Source of the DNA: Oncomelania hupensis
Taxonomy: Eukaryota; Mollusca; Gastropoda; Littorinimorpha; Pomatiopsidae
Reading direction: 5' to 3'
Length of the DNA stretch: 64,000 nucleotides
NCBI GenBank assembly: GCA_036898135.1
Contig: CM072511.1
Span: forward strand, 39,589,056-39,653,055
Part shown: positions 58,042 to 64,000 of the stretch, in pieces
Layout of the letters: each line of letters begins with the position of its first letter
Position numbering within the stretch: position 1 is the stretch's first letter
The notes under the pieces: model-generated
Databases searched by the model: none
What the model saw: only the letters and a program-made list of their open reading frames with translations
What the model was told of the DNA's origin: nothing
Position numbers and translations under genes: made by a program

Positions 58042-58216
58042 GGTTCCATGACATTTCAGCGCCAGCATTTCAGCGCCAACATTTCAGCGCCAACATTTCA
58101 GCGCCGTACATTTTAGCGCCGTACATTTCAGCGCCGTATATTTCAGCGCCGTACATTTCAGCGCCGTTCATTTCAGCGCCGTACATTTCCGCGCCGTACA
58201 TTTCCGCGCCGTACAT
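58042..58216. repeat. MULE left terminal inverted repeat (14/15-bp array)
   Basis: Eleven units. Units 1-3 have AG/AA spacers (14 bp) and units 4-11 have GTA/GTT spacers (15 bp). The two innermost units read TTTCCGCGCC instead of TTTCAGCGCC. Confidence 0.93.
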
Positions 58217-58363
58217 TAACATATTGAACTTTAATGATAAAATCACATAAAACCCTGGTGCCTCGTGTCCATTTAAATCACTGACTTAGCCTATGCATCG
58301 CCATAGATGGATGGCGCTCTATCCTCATCTATAAATGGTCACCATCATCGTTTAGTGCCTCTC

Positions 58364-58890
58364 CTAAAACATGAATGCAAAAGCAATTCCCTCCATCGTG
58401 TTCATGAGAGAACAAGCCCCTGCATTGTACTGCAAGATAATAGTTTTGACACGCTTTTGTAAGTCTTTGTACTTTCGACGCTTCGGGGCAGGTGCCTGAC
58501 CTCCGATCAGACGCGTGACGTCAGCCTGAATCATGGCTTGCTCCTTTTTGAGGACCGCAATGAGCTTCCACAAATCTGGTGAGTACGCCTTACGTGATTC
58601 TGGAAAGCGTTGTGGAATCCTTCCACACTGTTGTTGGATTTCGCTGCATCCGAAAGGACTCGGTCGTGCACATTCCACATTTCTATTTCGAATAGTGGTG
58701 ACTGACGGGGGCCACGACGACGAGGTCGGCCGATGTATGTGTTTTCAAAGTAATCAAATACTGGTTGGCCAAGTGCGTCATAAAATGGCGATGTAGAGTC
58801 AAAGACAGTTTTAAAGGCATGCTCGATGTCTCCAGGAGGCAGATATGCCAATCCCGGGAGCATTCTCATCAATTTTGCGAAATTTTCATC
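58364..58890 (-). pseudogene. MULE transposase C-terminal remnant, frameshifted
   Basis: Minus-strand coding gives MRMLPGLAYLPPGDIEHAF, then FDYFENTYIGRPRRRG, PLFEIEMWNVHDRVL and NNSVEGFHNAF. These are the conserved phrases found C-terminal to the catalytic core in FLYWCH/MULE transposase families of animals. A one-base frameshift near 58578-58585 moves the rest (DLWKLIAVLKKEQAMIQADV, then KRRKYKDLQKRVKTIILQYN) into another frame, which ends at the stop near 58364. The DDE core and any N-terminal zinc finger are absent: upstream coding runs into stop codons and then the CT microsatellite. Family recognition is from memory of the conserved motifs. Confidence 0.85.
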
Positions 58891-58901
58891 GTTTTTGTAG
58901 T

Positions 58902-58904
58902 TTC

Positions 58905-58982
<78 letters not shown>

Positions 58983-59013
58983 ACGATTACTCAAATCACA
59001 ATTTGTAACTCAC

Positions 59014-59060
<47 letters not shown>
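58902..59060. repeat. Two (CT)n microsatellites inside the MULE
   Basis: CT tracts at about 58902-58977 and 59015-59060, separated by about 38 bp. They lie exactly between the transposase remnant and the right terminal array. Confidence 0.95.
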
Positions 59061-59061
<1 letters not shown>

Positions 59062-59065
<4 letters not shown>

Positions 59066-59236
59066 ACGGCGCTGAAATGTACGGCGCTGAAATGTACGGC
59101 GCTGAAATGAACGGCGCTGAAATGTACGACGCTGAAATATACGGCGCTGAAATGTACAGCGCTGAAATGTACGGCGCTGAAATGTTGGCGCTGAAGTGTT
59201 GGCGCTGAAATGTTGGCGCTGAAATGACGTGTCACC
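59062..59236. repeat. MULE right terminal inverted repeat (14/15-bp array)
   Basis: Eleven inverted units: eight of 15 bp (GTACGGCGCTGAAAT and variants) then three of 14 bp (GTTGGCGCTGAAAT and variants). This mirrors the left end unit for unit. Confidence 0.93.
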
Positions 59237-59245
59237 CCCTCCCTG

Positions 59246-59385
59246 ATCCTCCTCTCACCCTCTGTCTGTCCCTCTGTCTCTCTCTGGATACCTGTCTGTG
59301 TCTGTCCCTCTGTCTATCTGGATACCTGTCTGTCTGTTTCTGTCTGTCTGTCTGTCCATCTCTCTCTCCCTCTCCCTCCCATGAG
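59246..59385. repeat. CT/CTGT-rich degenerate simple sequence
   Basis: CTGTCTGTCCCTCTGTCT-like units with two GGATACCTGTCTGT repeats, immediately right of the MULE. Confidence 0.8.
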
Positions 59386-59724
59386 GACAAATTCTAGAAC
59401 TCTGATCTTGAGTTACCTAGCAAGGAGTTTTAGGCATGCACAAGGTCGGAAAACTATGGACACCGGGTAAAGAATCGTTTGAATGAGTGTCAGGCAAACC
59501 TAAGACATCTGTTCTGTGTCTATGGACAAGTAGTGGCAAATGGCTTAAGAAAGGGTCGTTGGTTTTAGAGTGTGTTGTCCATTGTGTAGTCAGTTATTGA
59601 ATTCGTTCCAGTACAATTTACACTCGTGTTGGTTTTCGGTTTCTGACATCCTGAAAATATGCCGTTCTTGTCCTTCGTTATCACCACAGTTCCAATAAAA
59701 ATGACTGTTTTATTATTATTTAAT

Positions 59725-60035
59725 TATTTAATCGTTCTTATATAGCGCTTTTCCAGCTCAAGAGCTTCTCAAGGCGCTGGCCGATACAGGATCTAACTCA
59801 AGCCGCCCGAGACGCCCACCCGCAGCCTTTGGGCGCATGGTCTGACGCCCGGACAACTGAGCACAATCCTGGGCAGCCAGGGATGGGGGAGAAGGACCTA
59901 GGTGCATGCTGGGTGTTTTCTTGTCACCGGCACTCACCCGTCTAGGACATGAGCGTCAGGATCTTTAAAGTCCGTTATGATGGAATGTATGCGACACAGA
60001 CTAGACCTAGGTTTATACTCTCATCCCAAGGAGTA
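59725..60035 (-). mobile_element. Dispersed family B (SINE-like), best-preserved full copy
   Basis: A minus-strand copy of about 310 bp. From its 5' end: GGATGAGAGTATAAACCTAG, then GGACTTTAAAGATCCTGACG, GATCCTGTATCGGCCAGCGC and a terminal AAGCGCTATATAAGAACG followed by an A/T tail. It defines both ends of the family. Confidence 0.8.
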
Positions 60036-60300
60036 ATGTAGATGTAGATTGTACGAGTACAACAGTACTCAACGGTTTTTATAAATGCGGATTCACGAAA
60101 TTCAAAGTTAAAATGTTTTCGACTTATGAAATCGTGAGAAGAGAAGGCCTTTTGGCTCTTTTGCAACAGTTCAAATAAAGATGACTACTTAAATGTAGAT
60201 TGCATGAGCATAGCGGTTCTGAAGTTCGGACATCGACACTGTTTTTATAAATGTAGTCACAAATTCAAAAGAAGTGTGGAAAATAGCCAAGTACTGACTG

Positions 60301-60366
60301 ATACATTACATTACATTACATGATTATTGCTTTAGGTCCAGCGGACTCTTCCGAGCCAAATCAGGA
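60301..60366 (-). repeat. Family C 3' end with (TAATG)n tail
   Basis: The minus strand ends AAGCAATAATCATG and then three TAATG units. Only the last ~50 bp of the family lie before the tail. Confidence 0.8.
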
Positions 60367-60374
60367 GATAGTGA

Positions 60375-60950
60375 TCGAGCCGAAAAAGAAGAATAAGATT
60401 ATGCGCCTGCTAATAATTATGGACATACAAATAGCCAAAGTCAAAAGAAAAGAACTTTATTGAAAGAGATCATGATAATATAAACTTTTTTTTTTAAAAA
60501 TCCATCTGTAAAAACGTTTATTGAGTATTTCCTTGTCCAAGTTTTGATGCAAGTGATTCCGGACAGCGAGTCGTTATTACTGTTTCCTGCATGTTCGATG
60601 TAAAATGTAAAAAATTCGTTATAGATGCCTTTACGACCTTATCACTGTAGATACTAAAACATAATACTAAATAGGCCTAATGTCAGGAATTGTGCCACTG
60701 AGCATGGAGCTCACATTCTGTTATACTAGTACCTCACAATTCTGTTTTATTTGATACAAAGCAAACGGTATCTGCTATATATGTAAATATACCTTGGTTG
60801 CCGTAGAACCTGTATCGAGCATGCGACCAGATTGTCACCCATCTACCTCTATAACCATCCGCCGTCTCTTCCTTCCCTCCTCGCCTTTTGCTTGTTCTTA
60901 ACCTTGCGTTGGTCCTTAGTGTAATCTGGAGTAGACAAGATGTCATCTTT
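60375..60950. other. Unassigned sequence
   Basis: About 575 bp between two family C fragments, with no recognised content. Confidence 0.4.
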
Positions 60951-60963
60951 GTTATGCTGCAAT

Positions 60964-61160
60964 CTACATTACATTACATTACATTACATGATTATTGCTT
61001 TAGGTCCAGCGGACTCTTCCGAGCCAAATCAGGACCAGTATAGCCGAATCAGGACCACAAAATCAAGACCACAACTTTGCTGAAAGAGGACTCGCCCCTG
61101 ATCCGCATAAAAGATCTGCCGAAACAACCCTAATGGCAACACTGAAGGCACTCCACCACA
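60964..61160 (-). repeat. Family C, 3' fragment with (TAATG)n tail
   Basis: About 165 bp of family C plus a tail of four TAATG units. It contains GGCTCGGAAGAGTCCGCTGG and CTCTTTCAGCAAAGTTGTGG, and links the long copies at 4.9 and 45.8 kb to the tail-bearing fragments. Confidence 0.82.
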
Positions 61161-61379
61161 GACAAGATGTTTTTTATATCGTATACAGAAATAACATCTT
61201 TGTCCTGAAAAAAAGTCAGGAATGCCATTCCCCTCCCAGCACGCTTCCTCTCCGTTTCTTGCTTTGTAATCGGTAAGGCAAAATGTCCCCTTTATTATGC
61301 TGCAGTCAAGTAGACCAGATAACGGAGAGCTTTTTAAAGCACAGATACTTGGTTCGTAGAACCTTTTCGTAGGAAATCC

Positions 61380-61668
61380 CTTAGTCTACGTCATAACTTT
61401 TGCGCTTCCGGAAGGTCACGACTTCCTCGTTTGCATTACGCAGAAAACTTCACTGAGTGAAAATGCGGAATTTTTATCATTTTGACGAATCGTGATTCGC
61501 ATGTAAGTTTCTTTTATTGTTTGCATATATAGGGTAAATTGTTATAAACGTAAGCTTGAATAAGTGCTTTGACTGTATTCTCTCACCATACGTTGTTGTT
61601 CTTGATTCATTAAAATAGGTCCGAAAAAAGGGTGCTGTTCTTGGGCTGCCTTTGCTTTCAGATGTAAA
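61380..61668 (+). promoter_or_regulatory. Promoter-like region (candidate)
   Basis: It contains a palindromic ETS-type site CTTCCGGAAG (about 61410), a CRE-like half-site ACGTCA (about 61390) and, at the end, AAAATGGCGGAG, which resembles the YY1/initiation context of housekeeping genes. No TATA box at the expected position. Confidence 0.28.
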
Positions 61669-61824
61669 ATGGCGGAGGAGTTTGTGGTTCCGATTGAGAT
61701 TTTCAACACAAGTTTTGCATTATGCCTAGGTTTCAAGTGTCTCTATGGGCATGGTAAAGATGAAAAAATCACTTTTATGGTGTATTCTTATGAATGTGCA
61801 CGAACAGCCCTTGGTTTAGATTAA
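61669..61824 (+). CDS. Candidate first coding exon, unknown gene
   Basis: A 51-codon frame starts in a strong context (AAAATGG) with MAEEFVVPIEIFNTSFALCL and runs to a TAA at about 61822. A GGTAAAG after codon 30 could be a splice donor, in which case this is a first exon and the later codons are intron. No family is recognised. Its support is the start context and the promoter-like motifs upstream; chance remains quite possible. Confidence 0.22.
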   Translation: MAEEFVVPIEIFNTSFALCLGFKCLYGHGKDEKITFMVYSYECARTALGLD

Positions 61825-61829
61825 CCATA

Positions 61830-62765
61830 TACTACTAGGTTCCTAGGTCTAAATGGGCTAGGTAGTAGGCTAGCGTAGGCAATTAACACACGTTGGGGCT
61901 ATAGAAACTCTCTAATTTGTGTTTGTTTGTTGTTTTTTTTTAAAGGAGAAGAAAAAATTACTAATGCTCTGTCCTAAACTTAACTAAACTTTCGTTGGGA
62001 AAAGTGTCTGTTTTAGCCCGTGATGAACCAGATGTAAGCTCGTGCGTTTTCGAAGAAAACAGCCTCCGCAAATTAGAGAGTTACAATGACATTTACTGTA
62101 CCTGCCCTGGATAAGGACGAACAAAATTTCGTCTGCACCTAAAGGCGCTGCCGCTTCAGAACCGCAGGCAAGAAGAAAAGTTCCTAAGGATTTCACGATT
62201 GCATAACCGAAAACGAAAGGAATCACTAAGAACCAAGTTTCGCTGCTCGACCTAAAGTTCTCTATTTACCTAGATCTCGTGCGAAACATCTATATAGATC
62301 CGACTGTTGGGCTCCATAAGTCGCTGGGCGTAGTAGCATGGCCTCCACTCCAGGCTGGAAGCTCCCAAAGAGTGTATTGGTACAGTGCTGAGTATCAGGG
62401 ACTGCATGATGCCTGATGCACTGAGCAGCCCTAAACAATTACTGTCCAAGCCAACACCAGTTGTCCCATTTCAAAACGCGTTGTACGATATGTTGTTTTT
62501 TTGTGATTTTATTTGTCCCAGACCTCTTGTTGTCTGTCTGTGCATTCCAATACAGAGACAGATGTCCAGATTGATGCAGCAGGCTTCTGACTGAGTTGTA
62601 TCTCAGATAATCAGTGTGTGTATAGTGATATTGACTACTACTACTACCTCCGCTGCCCTGCCGCACGTTCAGTACTTTGATTGACTGTGGGCCAGAGCGG
62701 CCAGCCAATTGCCAACAGACTTATTGACTGCCGCTTCTGCATACAGACATAGCTGTAATACGACT
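61830..62765. other. Unassigned sequence
   Basis: About 930 bp. A minus-strand 80-codon frame (61984-62226) has no recognised motif. Confidence 0.4.
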
Positions 62766-62771
62766 TTTCAG

Positions 62772-62828
62772 AGCTAGGCTAGTTTAGTACTAAGTAGTGC
62801 TTAATTAAAGAATATGATGATGATGTCC
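62772..62828 (+). repeat. Retroposon-like 3' end with (GAT)n tail
   Basis: CTAGTTTAGTACTAAGTAGTGCTTAA and then ATATGATGATGATG. The same phrase recurs at 63608-63668 with a different tail (TAC)n. Confidence 0.5.
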
Positions 62829-63141
62829 ATTTATAGCGCGCGTGTCTCCATCAATTGTCGAATGCACAGTGTGCGATAAGGAGATATAAAGAATAACAAA
62901 AACGACAGGGAAGATCAAATCTGGGATAGGAGTGGGGGATGGAGGTGGAAAGCGGATATGAGAGAGATGCTTGGTTCACTAATTTACTACAATGTTAACA
63001 AGTGAGTCTTCAATCTTCTATTGAACGACCCGGCACAACCTGCCCTTTTGACAATCTCAGGCAGTGTATTCCATAACTTGGGGATTGCATTCTGAAGGGA
63101 TCGGGCACTACGTCTCTTTTTGTTCGTCTCCTCGGAGGATC
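62812..63141 (-). pseudogene. CR1/L2-like non-LTR retrotransposon, extreme 3' fragment (third family)
   Basis: Minus-strand coding reads RSARSLQNAIPKLWNTLPEI and then GSFNRRLKTHLLTL, ending in TAG at 62987-62989. This matches the usual LINE C-terminal phrase pattern (P.LWN.LP...F...LKTHL). The ~170-bp 3' UTR ends GCGCGCTATAAATGGACATC followed by an (ATC)n tail at about 62817. Upstream coding is cut off at 63141 by an RTE tail. Confidence 0.75.
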
Positions 63142-63352
63142 TATCATATCCTATCCTATCCCGTAACTCGAAGGTCTTTGGGGCATCACAGATGATCGTT
63201 TAACCAGCGTACTCCATCTTTCTCTGTCCTCAGCAACCCTTATGGCTTCGCTTAGGGTCAAGCCGGTCCATTCTCGAATGTTGTTCTTTCATCTCTTTTT
63301 CGGTCTCCCTCTTCTTCTTCATACAGGCTTTTTATTACTTCAATAATTTTAG
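63142..63352 (-). pseudogene. RTE-like fragment, internally deleted
   Basis: The minus-strand (GGATA)n tail at 63142-63160 is followed by about 160 bp of the family's C-terminal coding. Then an abrupt jump at about 63322 to CATACAGGCTTTTTATTACT and TTCAATAATTTTAGG, which in the copy at 57 kb lies more than 800 bp further 5'. Confidence 0.85.
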
Positions 63353-63607
63353 GGCTGATGCTATACACTCTCATGGTTGCCTACAGAGCTGCATGCCAGA
63401 CTTGGTCAAACGAAAAAATGAAAACGAGACTGGGAAGAAGAGCGAAGCTGACAAGATGGCTCATACATTGGAACCAACTCGGACAGGACGGTATCCTGGA
63501 GCTGTCTCGTGCACACATGCGAAAGCAATAGATACCGCTGCTAGTCTGCTGTGTATGTCCGGCTATAGTGATAAAACAATCACGGCTATTCGGTTTCCAT
63601 AATTAGA

Positions 63608-63668
63608 GTAACTAGGGTAGTTTAGTACTAAGTATAGTGCTTAACAAAGAGTACTACTACTACTACTA
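63608..63668 (+). repeat. Retroposon-like 3' end with (TAC)n tail
   Basis: CTAGGGTAGTTTAGTACTAAG, then a TAGTGCTTAACAAAGAG phrase and a TAC/ACT tail. It is the partner of 62772-62828. Confidence 0.5.
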
Positions 63669-63669
63669 T

Positions 63670-64000
63670 TCTGCGATTGTAGTCCAGCTAAACTTACACA
63701 GTTACAGCGGAACCTCATAGACAGGAGTACATTAATTTTATACCATAGTGGTTTTGGAGAAATTCTGCATGCAAACGTGTTCAATATTCTTGCTGGTCTT
63801 TGCTATGTCAGAGACATGCTGTAATGCTAAGCTATTTGTGCATAAACATAAGATAGTACAATGTACCTATATATTAGGTGCATTTTGGTTTGTCTACTGC
63901 CAGAAATTCTAAATGAAAACAACCAAAAGGGAGAGCAGAGGAAACAGAACCGAAAGAAAGAAAAAATGAACAAGAAAATAAAACGGTAGTCCTCTTTACC
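63670..64000. other. Unassigned sequence to the window end
   Basis: No gene or repeat recognised; purine-rich over the last 80 bp. Confidence 0.4.

Larger units (their letters stand above)
58033..59245. mobile_element. MULE (Mutator-like) element with array-type terminal inverted repeats
   Basis: The body 58042-59236 (1195 bp) is flanked by the perfect 9-bp direct repeat CCCTCCCTG (58033-58041 and 59237-59245), the duplication length usual for MULEs. Each ~175-bp end is inverted relative to the other and begins GGT...ATTTCAG. Each consists of 11 tandem units of CATTTCAGCGCC plus a 2-3-bp spacer: the outer three units are 14 bp and the inner eight are 15 bp on both sides. Inside lie a minus-strand transposase remnant (58364-58890) and two CT microsatellites. 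The transposase is incomplete, so the element is non-autonomous now. Confidence 0.9.

Noticed and set aside
58048..58216. CRISPR-like array at the regular 14/15-bp repeats
   Set aside because: Units are contiguous with 2-3-bp spacers, inverted at the other end and flanked by a target duplication; this is a eukaryotic transposon end.
58765..59208. Plus-strand frame with a repeated MYGAE pentapeptide
   Set aside because: It is the 15-bp MULE terminal repeat read in frame, preceded by CT-repeat Ser/Leu; the real coding remnant is on the other strand.

Overview
The window looks like non-coding, repeat-rich nuclear DNA from an animal. It holds no rRNA or tRNA gene, no operon-like layout and no long intact reading frame, but it has very many microsatellites and many 5'-truncated retrotransposon copies. 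The retroelement types (RTE-like and CR1/L2-like non-LTR elements, a FLYWCH/MULE-type transposase remnant, tRNA- and 5S-like SINEs) and a short internal CCCTAA array suit a lophotrochozoan, most likely a gastropod mollusc. That assignment is inference; no host gene fixes it. I found no host protein-coding gene that I would defend. The best host candidate is a promoter-like stretch with a short ATGGCGGAG-start frame near 61.4-61.8 kb.

Layout. 0-20 kb: microsatellites (CTT, GTT, CA, AT, GA, GAT), a tRNA-derived SINE (2.2 kb), one copy of dispersed family C (4.9 kb), two copies of family B (9.5 and 14.4 kb), degenerate ~65-bp minisatellites (12.2-14.1 kb) and a foldback hairpin (16.0 kb). 20-32 kb: a cluster of decayed RTE-like elements. 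One of them is split by a 540-bp palindrome-rich insertion. At 29.2-31.8 kb a 5S-like SINE was split by an RTE copy and a CR1/L2 copy, and a small chimeric insertion sits inside the RTE copy; target-site duplications support each step. 32-48 kb: a promoter-like inverted-repeat element with an internal telomeric array, the 3' LTR of an LTR retrotransposon (34 kb), a long hairpin and a MITE (36.5-37.9 kb), and a second copy of family C. 48.7-51.5 kb: two solo LTRs of one family in opposite orientation, each with its own 5-bp target duplication. 52-58 kb: RTE and CR1/L2 fragments, some paired tail to tail or head to head. 58.0-59.2 kb: a complete-ended MULE whose terminal inverted repeats are arrays of 14/15-bp units (11 on each side), with a 9-bp target duplication and the 3' part of a broken transposase. 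59.7-64 kb: family B and C fragments and further CR1/L2 and RTE fragments.

The elements interact rather than form a pathway. Several retroposon families end in different pentanucleotide tails: (GGATA)n, (TAATG)n and (ATAAC)n. Several SINE and L2-like families share a GCGCTATATAA-type 3' end followed by a simple repeat, the pattern expected if SINEs borrow the reverse transcriptase of L2-like partners. The strongest discovery candidate is the 58-kb MULE with array-type ends; next are the nested insertions at 29-32 kb and the inverted solo-LTR pair.
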